Shown: positions 24,866 to 37,210 of the stretch, one piece after another
How positions within the stretch are numbered: the first letter of the stretch is position 1
Layout: every line of letters starts with the position of its first letter
NCBI GenBank assembly: GCA_964035545.1
Contig: OZ037773.1
Coordinates: 5,658,251-5,722,250 of the forward strand
Source of the DNA: Bugula neritina
Lineage: Eukaryota > Bryozoa > Gymnolaemata > Cheilostomatida > Bugulidae
DNA length: 64,000 nt
Reading direction: 5' to 3'
Notes under the pieces: model-generated
What the model saw: only the letters and a program-made list of their open reading frames with translations
Databases searched by the model: none
What the model was told of the DNA's origin: nothing
Program-made: the position numbers and the translations under genes

Positions 24866-27800
24866 TCAACCTTCTTGGTCACTGACTCCTACTGAAGTCT
24901 TAGTCCATTTTAACTGACTTTTAGTTGGCAAAGAAGGGTGGGTGAAGATACAGCCTTTATTTCTCTTGGCACAGGAAAGACCAAATCTGCAGGGCTACAA
25001 TTAAAAGATGAGTCACCATAACTGAGCTGCTAGTAAATCTCTTATAACTGCAGCAACCTTAAACATGAAATCTAAAACATCTATGTTTGGAAATTTAATG
25101 CGTAATGTCCAAATGAATAATGACCAGTTGTAAAAATGCATATAATTAATCACCATTTAAACACAAGCCATTCAACATGGCCTACAAAAACCAGTGTGTA
25201 TAGAAGCATGTTAGAAGTTGTCATCTCTTTAAATTGATTCAAACTGAGGGACATTTATCGTGATGAGCAAATAATTACCAACTGTAATTGACTTAAAACC
25301 ATGAATCATCAGTTGTAAAATACACCAGGAGAGTATAAGCCTGTCCTGGGACCTCATTGGCCAATACAAAACAGATGATAACCAATAAAGTTCATATTAA
25401 ATACTTTGCCGAATGATTCAATTTGTGGTCATAACTTACAGGAGTAAGTTACAGTACAAGAAAATAACATATAAACACACACATCATGTTTATACTATCA
25501 GTGCTTCTATCAATGGTGTAACAATATTATACTGTAAGCGTATGTCTAGAACTTCTAGGTAAAAAGAGAGGGAGACTTACCTTTGGGTGTAGATACTGGC
25601 AGTCCATATTAGAACACTTTGGGTGAAACTTGCAAACAGTTTTACCAACAGGTTTGAGCGGCAAAGGGAGAGGAGCTTTAGATAGTTGAGCTAAGACCAT
25701 TCCTGCACAAGTATATGTAGAGGGGTAAGTATATGCAGAGAGAGAAAGAGAGGTAAGTATATACAGAGAGGTAAGTATATCCAGAGAGAGAGGTAAGTAT
25801 ATGCAGAGAGTTTTATTTACAATGCACAGCTACCTACTGTTCTATCAGTTGTATGATATAGTTGCTATGACAACCTGATCAGTAAACAATTTCACTACAT
25901 TATTGAAGACAACAAATATAGCCTACTATGTGTACATTATCCCATTATGTGGGAGTCCAACCGTCTGCTATGTGCATATCTGCAGGTAATACTTCTACTA
26001 TATGAATATCTGCAGCTAATACCTGGGTTATGAACCTTGACGGAGTGTGTGAAAGGACATCTTGGCTTCGTACAGCGACCGTCAAACTTGCAAGGTGGAG
26101 CAGCAGATGCAGGGTGAGTGTACACACACTGGTCTCCAAACTTACAGTTGGGGAAATTCTTGCAGGGCGGGTGCATGAAGGGACACCGACGCCCTGCCCT
26201 GCAGTTGGGTAGGAGACGACACAGTCTACAGAGCAGACGAACATCGCATTACAAGTTCTGTCAGTTTAGTTGAGTTGCATAAATTTAAAAGCCGCAACCT
26301 TAATATTTATATTCAGAATTTAAATATAAGATACTAAGTTGAACCATCTATGAGAAAAAAAAGTACAGATGAAAAATCTATGGCAGCAATAGAGTGATAC
26401 AACATGCTGCCACAAATATATAATATTCACAGAAACTCATATATAATACAACTTAAGTCAGGTAGAGCTACATTATGACTATGTGGTGTCTGAACCAAGA
26501 TTCATGAGGAAACTAAACTAGCTAAGGCTGTGGAGATTCATGTGTCGAATCAGCCAATAGAATAGCTTGTTATATGAAATAAAACAATATTATGTTAGAC
26601 TTTTACAGTCGAGTATACCATTTTTGCTCTTAATGCATCATAATAGCCAAAATAAGTACTCAAGTGTGGTAAAGCCTCCAAGTGTTTTTTCTGTAAAATT
26701 TAGTACATAATTGAAACTAACTTTTGCATATTTTTATTTATTCTATTAACTACAAAACGTGATTGTGAAAGAATTCAGGGAATTACTCAAGGTCATGTGT
26801 AGGTCAACATAATGTAGGTCTATAATGAGTTCTTGTAATTTTTACACAAAGTGTGGATAATACTGCATGGATAATACTGCATGGATAATACTGCATGGAT
26901 AGTACTGCATGGATAGCACTATGTGCTCACACTGAACGAGAGAAAAGCTCTGAAACTCACATGTTGGACAAATTTTTCGCTTCTTCGCCAACCTTGGAGG
27001 GTGTAGAAAAGTCAAGAGAACCTCTGATCTGCAACACAGTGAGTGGGTAAGTTAATCAGTGAGTTACAGAGTGAGTGAGTTACAGAGTGAGGGAGTTACT
27101 ACTGAAATAACAAGGAGTTAAAAATGGTTTAGATTGATAAGCTTCAATTCTGAATTAAAAAATATATTGAAAAAACTAAGTTTCTAGTTTCAGTAGCTAC
27201 AACACTTAGTAAATGCCCAAGTGAAGATATCTATGTAATTTGTTGCATAGCTTGATTCACTATGTCTAGTAATGATTATCATTTTAAACAATTTTCACGG
27301 CATGATCAAAGAGGACAACTCCATATTATAACTAAAAAATGGTTGACAAGATTTAGCTACCACTACTTTCAATATGATAATAAACTAGCTATAACAGAGC
27401 TGTAAGAAAAAAACTTTGTATTTAAAAGCAAAAACCATTAAATTTATATGAAGGGAACATGTATGTCTCTGGATTATACAAGAAAATAAAGCCAATTGAA
27501 ATTGGAACACGCAACGTTTACATATTTCAGTTCCATTATCATCTATATATAAAACTGTCTTTACTTCTGATAAAACATTCTTAGTAAAACAACAAATGAA
27601 AGCTTTAGATTTCAAACCCTTCAGAAGTACCTCTGCTTTCATATCTGCTAGATCAGAGTCCAGCGTGTCATCCAGTAGATCTATGTCATCGTCATCATCC
27701 AGGCTCTTTTGTGGGAGGAGCTTAGACATATCCGCAACTCCGTCCAGTGTGACCACAAACTTGGGACTTGACACACTAAGGATAATTATAATATATATTC

Positions 27801-30800
27801 ATAAGGCTATATAATATCACTCAAACCGCTACCCGAACAGGACAAAGTGGAGATAGGTGAGAATATCACTTTAAGGAGGCAAGACAACTCCTAACTGATA
27901 TTCTAGTTTGCGAACTAACAGGAATAGAGTTACCTACCTTTCATCCACTATTTCACGTTTCTCAAAATTTATTCTCTCACTGATTGGTCGTCTCTCACCC
28001 GCCGAATATTTCCTTTTCAAGTCTATGCTCTGCACATCCTGTTTGCCTCGCATTCGTTTCCTTTCTTGAACTTGCCTCAGCATCTCCAGCAAATCCTCCT
28101 CTACAACACAACTAGTCACTGTGATACACACTCCATAGACACAGTTGACTGTATGACTCATTTTTAGAAGTCTTCTGCAGATCTTATATACCAGAAAATT
28201 TAAATATGATTGAATTTTTCTCTTTCAAAAGTAAAATGCATCAATTATATGCCAGCACTTCAGTGAGTGAAATATGAGTATATATCAATCAGTGTTAAGT
28301 TTGAGTGATTTATGGAGTCAGCTAGTAAGTGAGTTACTGAGTCCAGTTAGTGAGAGAGTTAGTAAGTGAGTTACTGAGTCCAGTTAGTGAGTCCAGTAAG
28401 TGCGAGAGTTAGTAAGTGAGTTACTGAGTCCAGTTAGTGAGTCCAGTTAGTGAGAGAGTTAGTAAGTGAGTTACTGAGTCCAGTTAGTGAGTAAGATAGT
28501 GAGAGAGTTAGTAAGTGAGTTACTGAGTCCAGTTAGTGAGAGATTTAGTAAGTGAGTTACTGAGTCCAGTTAGTGAGAGAGTTAGTGAGAGAGTTACTCC
28601 TATCTACAACAACTCATCTCTCTACAGTAGAGACTGGCACACTCTGCACACACTATAGAACAGCATCCTGGGCCGTCAAGTAGAACCACATACCGTCAAA
28701 CTCCTCAACAGAGTCCAGTTTTGACCTGCTGCGAGACCTTGACCTAGATCTGCTCCTCGACTTGGACCGAGAGAACCGCCGTTTATGATCAGGTGACCGC
28801 CCCATCCTCACATCTGTCAATAGTAGATATATAAACTAAGTCTAAAGTCAACTGTCTATAAACAGGCAGAAAATAGTAAAGAAATGCTCATAGAATGTGG
28901 AAAGCACTGGCGGGTGTGAAATTTTTCAACATAATTAGTATGAATAACCATCAATGAACAAAAACTCTCAAGATTTAGAGATATTTTGGTTTTTTTTCAG
29001 TAATCAGTTACCTACATGTTTAGAGATAATTTAAAGTTCAAACAAGAGTATATTAGTTGAGAGATCTACAATATCTAACCTAGACTACAGAACTGTACAC
29101 TGAGTAACAGTAATATTCCACACTATATCAGGATTGTGAATAAACCTGCTGGAACTAATACAATTACAGCAGATTATGAACTTGAAAACCACCCAGTAGC
29201 TGGTTGGTGTGACAAGTTTGTTGCTACATACTCCAATAACATGTACATATGACATCACCAGGCTACAGGATATGACATCACCAGACTACCAGACATGACA
29301 TCACCAGACTACAGGATATGACATCACCAGACTACAGGATATGACATTATCAGACTACAGGATATGACATCACCAGACTACCAGACATGACACATCAGAC
29401 TACCAGATATGACATCATGAGATTACCAGATATGACATCATTAGATTATCAGACATGACATCATCAGACCACCAGCCTATACTGATATTCTCTACTCACC
29501 ATCCCCAGAGCGTCTGCCTAGCCTCTCTCTAGCCGATACACCGACACGGACTTTAGCAGAGGTCCTCTTCGTAGATTGTGATTTAACTGCGGGAAAAGCA
29601 TTCTTCTCTTCAATTTGTACTACATCTGAAAATAAAGAGTTAAAGCTGTTATACCAAATTTTGGCCAACTAACACTATTTCAATGACCAAACGTGTTCAC
29701 AGCAGGGATGTATTTACATACAGTATAGTAACTCTGGATCGCAGCATGTGAAGGGAAAAACCAAAATACAGAATTTTGAAAACTCATTTTACAAATATGG
29801 TTGGTTTTGAAGACCTAAACACTAAAAAGAAGCACACAATTTTAACTATTACAGAAAATAAGTTATATTATTCTGCTATCTTATAAAACACCCAAAAAAG
29901 CGTGACAATTGGAACTTTTTTAAGTGTGTGTTGTCAATCTGTAACTCTTGATTGCATCAGCCTGAGTTGGACTAACAAGTTGAGTGCGAACGACTTTTCA
30001 GCCAATCATCAGAAAGCTAGAAAAGAAATTTTTTGGAAGAGAAGTTAATGAGATGATCAAATCAATGAATAACTAAGAACTGACCTAAACTGGGGGCACC
30101 AAGTGACTTAGTGACATCCGCCATTGCTCTCAGCAGGAGCTTTTTATTAGCCTGTAGAGCCTCGGGTATGCTGCTTTTCCTCTTAGAGACTTGTATGATG
30201 CTAGCAACCGAGCCAATCTATAGACAAATTATTAGAACACAGGCTATACATATCACAGAGAGAAAAGCTCCAAGTCTACGTATATAAAGTGTGGATATTT
30301 TAACTAAAGATACAGCAATACCGGGTGTGTATAAACCTGATATTTATCTGAATGTAAAGTAAAGCATAGAAACCTGAGGTTCGTCTGGGTTGTACTCATC
30401 CTCACTGCTATCAGACACCATCTCCACTCTGGGCACTACGGAGCCAATCTGTGACACCAACCCACCAGCTGCAACTGGAGATCTTTCCCTGGATCTCTCT
30501 CGCGACTCACGGCCTTTATTTTCCTGCCTAGTGTCATAGTAGCATAATACTAGATATGAAAGATCTTTGACGGTCAAAGAGAAGTGTAACACATTCTAGT
30601 TAGCTGCTTTTAAAGGCCAACATAGTTTATCAAACCATACGAGCACACAGCACTAGGTATGAGTAAGTCGTGGCAAAGTGTTGGGTGTACAATTCACTTC
30701 TAACATCATATGATTGTCTTTACTTGAAATTTAAAGCAGTTCTGTGCTTTGCAAATGAAATGAAAAGGCAAAGCTTACCATATGGGTCTTCGGGGTCTGT

Positions 30801-33800
30801 CCCGGTCATCGTACCTCCCTCTACCATATCTGTCATTCCGTCTGCCCAGGTCACGTGACCTGTAATCATCACGACGATTTGATGATCTGTAGTCATCCCT
30901 CCTATCTGAGTCTCTCGACCTGTGCTCATCTCTTCTGTCTACGTACTCTCTATGTCGGGGGTGTTCTCTGCCCTCCCTTACATCAGGTCTGTTCCCTAGT
31001 CTAGAACTGGCAGTTGGTCGGACTGGAGCAGCTCTACAACATAATAACGTATAGTAATACTAGCAACGTCTTCATGTAACACATTCTGTAAACATCTAAC
31101 TAATGGAACCCCATAAAGTCAACACAAACACAGATCTACTTAGTAATAGTGGTAATATGCAGCTTAACCATACAACACAAGTTTTATAGATGCAGCTTTA
31201 AATATTAAACTTATGTTACAGTAACTATAAATACTCACACATGTTTATAGTCGCTATCCCTGTGAGAAAACCCCTGATGAAAGGAATTTTTAGTTAAATC
31301 GGGCTAAGGACTTATTCAGATGAGGCACAGGAGCAATTATGACTGGATGCTCTTCCTAACATCACCAATGGCCTTTGTCCGGGTTTGAACCAGCGACTCC
31401 GTGATTACTAGGCACACGCTCTAACCCCTAGACCACAGCCGCTCCTTTATTCTTATATTTTATAGTAACTATACTCTGAATAAAGGTTCAGCACCAGTTA
31501 GTAGAGCTGAGACTAACTGACCTATCAGGAGTCCTCCTTCTGTGGACAGGGCTCTGGCTACGACGCCCGTTAGAAGTACTCTGTGTAGCCTGTGCACCAG
31601 TAGAGCTAGAGGGAACTTGGGGAGTAGTGGAGGTGGTGCGAGGAGAAGGTTGAACAGCAGCTTTAGGAATCATAGATTCACTGTCTCCCCTTCAACAAGA
31701 AGTGAACTCAGTCAATGTGAGAGTTAAGTTATCACGTATGTTGACCTACTATTTCTTTCCGTGAAAAAGACGTTTTCCGTAAAGAAATTAATTTATTATA
31801 TTTTGGATGCAATGAGTTATTCTAATAAAAATGTTTTCAACTTTTTGGAAAATAAATTGGAAGATAATTTCACGTATGCTTTTCAGTTTAAAGAAACTCT
31901 TAGCCTTCACAAATGGCGGACAATGAGCAAACAGGCAACTGGCCATTAACTCACGATCAAACCTCACCGACTTTCATGCAGCTATTGAGAATAAAACGCA
32001 CATTACCATAGGCCAATCAACACTAATTAAAAATAATAACACATGATAATTGCTCAAGCTATGACACCACCTCGTGGAAATCATTCGTTTTCTCTCTGCC
32101 AAAAGATCCCGGGTCATCGCCTTCTCTGTTCTCCCTTCGGATGTCTTAACTGAAGATTTACTGGTTTGCTGAGTGCCTTTGGTTGTTAGTGGAGTGGAGG
32201 TTGCAGGTCTCTCCGTAACTGGGTGACGGGTCAGCGACTCATAGTCGTCATCGTCATCAAATGTGATCTCGTCTGTGAACAAAACAGTGACGTCACCGAA
32301 TAGCAGCAGTAAACAATGATGTCACCAAATAGCAACAAGCAACCATGTCACCGAAAAGCAATAAACAACACATTTTAGACAATGGAACTCTATGGAAATA
32401 TGACAGACCAGTTTTTAAGCAACTAACATGAAAAGGGAAACAGCTAGATGCTAACTGACTTAGCCAGCAATGACCAGAAGTGCACTCTGAGTTGCTGCGC
32501 TTGGAAATTGAACACAACATTACAGGTATAATTTCCTTCAACAAACATAACAAAATATTAACATCTCCTGCCACTAGCACTTTCCATATAAATAGAGAGT
32601 TAGAGATCCTCCCCCCCCCCCCCCTGTATAGATTAAATAGATTTTATGTCGGAAGTTAAGAGTAGCATTCGAATACATGATGTGACATTAAATAATGCAT
32701 TTTCGGATACGTAGAACAGAATGTGAAAATATTATGTTGTTTAAAATTGATAAGTCGAAGATTTACTACAAGAAAGTGTTAAAGGCTGAAGACCTGAAAG
32801 GTAAAGAAAACTTTAATAGCTAGAAAACTTTCATATAAAGGCTAATAGTTGCTTCTATCTGTTCATTTGGTGCTGTATACCAACCATCTGGTGCGTGAAG
32901 GGTCAACATGGCCGCATCTGTAGTTGCCTCCTCTTTACTCTCAATATCTACAGGAGCTGCTTTAACTGATTGTTGTGGTGTAACTTCGGTTGTATTGGTT
33001 GGGGTTGGTGTCTTTTTGGGTTCTGCTTTTATAGCCGACTGGGCGATTGATTGAAGTTTGGTAAGCAAACCATCCAACCTAAACAAAATGCCTTAATAAA
33101 GAACCATGGGTTATGCAATATAAACCAATCATACAATTATGGTGCTGACAACTCCATCACTAAACAAACTACTTATTAATCTCTGGCTAACACAAGAAAC
33201 TAGATAGTGTACCACGTTAATTAGATGAAATACAACATTTTGGGTATTTAGAAATTTAACAAAAATTGATTTGCAAACTAATTATATAGGTCATGTTAAA
33301 AACATTACTAGAACCTCTCAAAGCATCTCTCAGCCTAGCAGCTGTCAGATTTATCTCCCACACCCAAGCATTATGTTTTCATTTGAGCCAAAGTTCACAT
33401 AACATTTCACCCAAGAAACAGCAAAACTGTTGACCAATGATATCCACACAACTTTCTACAGCTCACACTGTACAGAATACTTTGTGTTACCATTTAGTAA
33501 AGGGCTCAGCGGTCTCCCCTAGGAACAGTTCTAGGTCACTGGCCATCTGCTCAACATCCTTCTTGTTGGCTATCATAACCATTATATAGTCTGGCAGCTC
33601 ATCGTCTGCATAATACAAGTGACACGTCTGCATAATACAAGTGATACGTCTGCATAATATAAGTGATACGTCTGCATAATACAAGTGATACGTCTGCATA
33701 ATACAAGTGATATGTCTGCATAACACAAGTAATACATTTGCACATAACACAGATAGAACAAAAAATAGTTCCAGAGAGTAGAGACAGGCAACCAGATACC

Positions 33801-35220
33801 ATGACACAATGAATATTTCAATACTGATTACAGATACAGTAGTACAACCAAACTTTGGGTATTGAGAAAAAGGAAAGTAAATAACAAAAAAAACTCTGCA
33901 GCTGTCAGACGGTAAAGTTGGCTATCAATTAAAGAAGCATTACAGATCTGCAAGAGAACTTATGTTGCAGCTAATTACTACATTGAGAAAAGCAGAAAAA
34001 ACTGCTCAAACACATAAACATAGAAAGAATCCCTGTTGGGTATACTATTAAGCAGAGTGTAATAAAATATCATAAGAGAAATTATCGTTGAATCATTTAT
34101 ACGACTATAGATAGATGTAAGAAAATATCACTTAGAAGTACAGCAATTGTAAACACATCATTGTTTAAACTCCAATCTCCAGACCCCCCCCCCCCAACCA
34201 GTGCTCACCGACTTGGTGCTGCTTCAAGCAATTTTCAATGTATGAAAATGATTTCAACCAAGCCTGGCCTGAGAGCTACAAACACACACTAAAACTACGA
34301 AAAATATAAACAACACTCATACGACACTCCTCTATGTATACTATATAGTGTTACTTACCTATATAGCTGCCTAGCTCAGTTAGCTTGGCTTTAATTGCTT
34401 TCTACAAAATAACACTACAAGTTGATGTGGGATACTTTAAAGTGTGTGAGATACTTTAAAGTATTCACACTTGTTGAAAGATTGTGAGTAAGCAAATGTG
34501 TATAGATTAGCAGCTATTATTAAATTAAAAATAAGAGAAGTGATATCAGAGAAAAATTAATGTTACTTTCCGAAAATTCCTAATCATCTATTAATCATTT
34601 ATAAAAAGCTAAAGAAATCATGATTTCATAAAAGAAACTTATATTAATGAAGATCTAAATCAATAATAGAAAGAAACTTGATAATTAGTTATTGGATAAA
34701 AGTGTCATGATATATTAGCATATGAATGTTTGTGAGTGGTGTTATTGATTAGACAAGTACTTGCTACTGTCAGTGAAGGCCTTGGATTTAGATTATCTAT
34801 GCTTGCTTTGAATATGCATAGTTGCTAATACTAATAGTAATAGTAGTAGTATTATTAATGACATTGGTAGTAGTATTAGTATTAGTCATGGTAGCAGTAG
34901 TAGTGGACTATATTTAGTTTTACTATGACTATTAGTATTAGCATTATATCTAGTTTTACTGCATAACCTAAACTATGACTATGACTGTCAAGTATCACAA
35001 TCACCTTACAACTGTAACACTAACTGTAAGTGTTAGTGTATGACTCAATCACCACCAATCAAGCTCAAAGGCAACATGAACATACAGTGAATGTCGGCAT
35101 CATAACCTTCAGTGATCTTCAGAGTAATTTATCATGAAAAATACAATGTTAATATAAACAAATAAAATATGTTGTATTTTAATTTACCCGTATTTTTTCA
35201 CTTATTTCTTCTTGATCCAT
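24866..35220 (-). CDS. ZC3H14: Zinc finger CCCH domain-containing protein 14 (Nab2-type nuclear poly(A)-binding protein)
   Basis: Seventeen coding exons give 790 residues, in order: 35188-35220, 34359-34401, 33491-33605, 32885-33078, 32071-32272, 31522-31689, 30779-31033, 30374-30527, 30085-30217, 29500-29625, 28694-28813, 27938-28100, 27631-27775, 26961-27028, 26023-26225, 25581-25702, 24866-24994. The N terminus is the PWI-like fold (ELGSYIDDELPDYIMVMIAN). Acidic and RS/RD-rich segments follow (residues about 252-336 and 475-514), then PKFVVTLDGV, a stretch conserved in ZC3H14. The C terminus carries five CCCH fingers: CRLLPNCRAGRRCPFMH, CKNFPNCKFGDQCVYTH, CKFDGRCTKPRCPFTH, CKFHPKCSNMDCQYLH, CRFGLSCAKRNKGCIFTH. 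The family binds poly(A) in the nucleus and limits tail length. All joins keep phase. Two donors are weak (gttggt after 32885, gtggtg after 32071). It is convergent with the CH/SAM gene. Confidence 0.95.
25722..25812. repeat. Minisatellite next to a ZC3H14 acceptor
   Basis: The plus-strand block gaggtaagtatat recurs four times. On the gene's strand it forms a pyrimidine-rich array starting about 20 bp upstream of the acceptor of exon 25581-25702. On the plus strand the units look like strong splice donors, but no plus-strand gene is seen. Confidence 0.7.
26855..26924. repeat. 14-bp minisatellite, five copies
   Basis: Units ggataatactgcat are repeated head to tail in the ZC3H14 intron between 26961 and 26225. 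Confidence 0.8.
28296..28610. repeat. Minisatellite with gttagtaagtgagtta units
   Basis: Composite units built of gagttagtaagtgagttactg and agtccagttagtga repeat over about 310 bp in the ZC3H14 intron between 28694 and 28100. Confidence 0.8.
29246..29470. repeat. About 24-bp minisatellite (atgacatcaccagactac)
   Basis: About ten imperfect copies lie in the ZC3H14 intron downstream (on the gene strand) of the exon ending at 29500. The units are contiguous with no unique spacers, so this is not a CRISPR array. Confidence 0.85.
31257..31445 (-). mobile_element. tRNA-derived SINE, reverse-oriented copy
   Basis: Same family as 22262-22435. Read on the minus strand it has the A box TGGTCTAGGGG, a good B box (GGTTCAAACCC), the body with ggaagagcatccagtcat, and the tttctcaca end. 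It lies in a ZC3H14 intron. Edges are approximate; I did not find a convincing target duplication. Confidence 0.85.
32611..32624. repeat. Poly(C) run
   Basis: Fourteen consecutive C in a ZC3H14 intron. Similar runs are at 9692-9707 (16) and 34184-34195 (12), with a run of 10 G at 23552-23561, which stands out in such AT-rich DNA. Confidence 0.9.
33603..33745 (-). repeat. 22-bp tandem repeat carrying the acceptor of the second PWI exon of ZC3H14
   Basis: The plus-strand motif cgtctgcataa starts at 33603, 33625, 33647, 33669 and 33691, with further diverged copies to about 33745. On the gene strand each unit reads TATTATGCAG|AC, copying the real acceptor at 33606/33605. Because the unit is 22 bp, only a shift of three units (66 nt) keeps frame. 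That shift would insert 22 residues without a stop. Confidence 0.9.
34820..35040. repeat. Cryptically simple tag/cta-rich tract
   Basis: Scrambled variants of tagtagtattag and ctaatagtaat in the first ZC3H14 intron. Composition resembles the longer tracts at 48880-50150. Confidence 0.6.
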
Positions 35221-37210
35221 ATCTTCAACTTCAAGCATACACTTACAGTTTTCCGTTTCGTTCCTTGGAGTAGTAATTGCAATCTAAAAATAGAATTGAT
35301 ATAAAATTCAATATTGATATTAATATTATCACTTCAATTTTAAGTTAGTATTTTATAATTTACTCTCAATCTTACTCTTATAGCTATTCTTGGAGCTTGT
35401 TAGTTCTCAAACTAAATTATAATGATAATCATGATCATAATTATAATCATAATGGTTTTGCTTCATGAAGTGAATGTGATGAACCAGAACTTGACACATA
35501 AGTGATAAGACATGAAGAATAAGTTAATAATTTTGGCTAATTTACGGATTTGTAGTAACTTAGTCAAAATACCATAACTATAACATTTAACTTTAATATT
35601 AAATTATAATTATAGTGTTAGTAGTAGTACAAGTAAAGCCTTTTTAAGTTTCAACAGAGCCTACACCCTTCAGAATAAAATAATATAGACGAAGAAACGG
35701 TATTTCCAATATATACCTTTTCTTTCAAAGTTCATTAGCCTGTAATCTTTTATTTTTAAGGGGCTACTCCCAATGAACTCAATTAATATTATCTTTTCCA
35801 GCTCAGTGGCTACTCCTATCGTTTGCTCTAGCCTGATAGCGCTAAAATAAAAGCTGTTTTCAGTTACTCTATATGCAGCACCAAGATGGGGGCGATTGAG
35901 TGTAGTAGTTCAGAGTTGGGGCAAATTGATACTTCCATCTCAAAACTCGTGAACTGTGGCACGTAGTCACTTCTAATTTGATCAAAGCTACTTATGAAAT
36001 AATTCTTTTTTGCAAATGTTATGTAGTTAAATCAATTATGCTGCAATTCAAACTTGTGTAGAAGGATGATTCCTGCTTATGTTAGAATAGGAATTATTGA
36101 ACCACCTTCTCAATCACACTAGGTTGAAATAAAAAGCCTAAAGTTAATATATTATTTTATTCCATAACACAAAAATATTTCATTTTATCTTTCTTAAATC
36201 TCTCGATACAGGTAAAAAATTATAATTTACTTTTATTTTGAAGCCGCCTAGAAAAAATTGATTTCAACACCCTGAAATATCTGTTTATTTACAAGAATAG
36301 CTTAATTGAGGTCTCTAGTTTTGAGATGTGATGTTTCATACAATAGCCAAAACATAAAGTTATGTGATATGCCTTTTCACAATCTTGGTTTCATTTAAGA
36401 GGCAGTCTCACCAATATAACGGTATAATACCTAGAAGCAATAGATAAAAATATATTGTCATGTTGTCAACAAAAAACTGTATCTACTGTTTATAACACTT
36501 GACAATTTTCCCATGAGGTTGCACATAAACTATTGAGATATAATTGAAAAAACTATCAATTTTTTATTAGAATATTGATAAAACATAATTTTAACTCTTC
36601 TATTAAAAGTGAAACAAAATACACTAAGAAATACAAGAAGCTTGCGTAAATTCAAGATACTTTTGAGCATTACCTTATACAATTCAAATAACACACACAC
36701 ACATATATATATATAGACATATATATATAGACATATATATTTATTATATGATTAAATATAATCATAACATATTCAAAACAAAGAACAGAGGTCTACCTAC
36801 AATATAAAAGTAAAAAAGGGAATAGAGTAAAATATTTCCACCTTTAAGAGTAAGATAACTCTTAGTTATGAATTAGACACAATAGGCAACATTTCATTGG
36901 GTAATTGATAAAGGGAGGCAATTGGCAAAGAGATTCCATGTTTCAGAAAAAAACACAAAAATTTCAGCAAAAAGACACAATCACAAAATATTAGTGTATA
37001 TGTTTACCAAAAATTAACTTTATAATAACTATAACAAGAGTATTGGCAGACATTCACATATAATAAAATTCCACGTATGAGTATAATTATATTAATGCAC
37101 TGCTAAATTGTCAACTCAAAATTCCTTTCAAGTAACTGGTGATGTCACCAACATGAGTTGATGATAGAAAGCTGTGATGTCATAAGGGCATGTTGTAATT
37201 ATGGTATGAC
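35221..37210. other. Spacer between ZC3H14 start and UGCG stop
   Basis: No coding exon is supported. It should hold the ZC3H14 promoter and 5'UTR next to 35220, and the UGCG 3'UTR on the right. A CA/TA-rich microsatellite lies at about 36695-36745. No clear TATA or CpG-rich promoter is visible. Confidence 0.5.

Noticed and set aside
25722-25812. Strong donor-like gaggtaagtatat repeats on the plus strand
   Set aside because: No plus-strand exon is associated; they are the reverse complement of an intronic array in ZC3H14.
25945-26244. 99-codon frame overlapping the ZC3H14 finger exon
   Set aside because: It is a shifted frame of the exon coding the first three CCCH fingers; only the other frame has ordered Cys and His spacing.
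28296-29470. Regular repeats that superficially resemble CRISPR arrays
   Set aside because: Units are contiguous and imperfect with no unique spacers, they lie in introns of a eukaryotic gene, and no cas genes are present.
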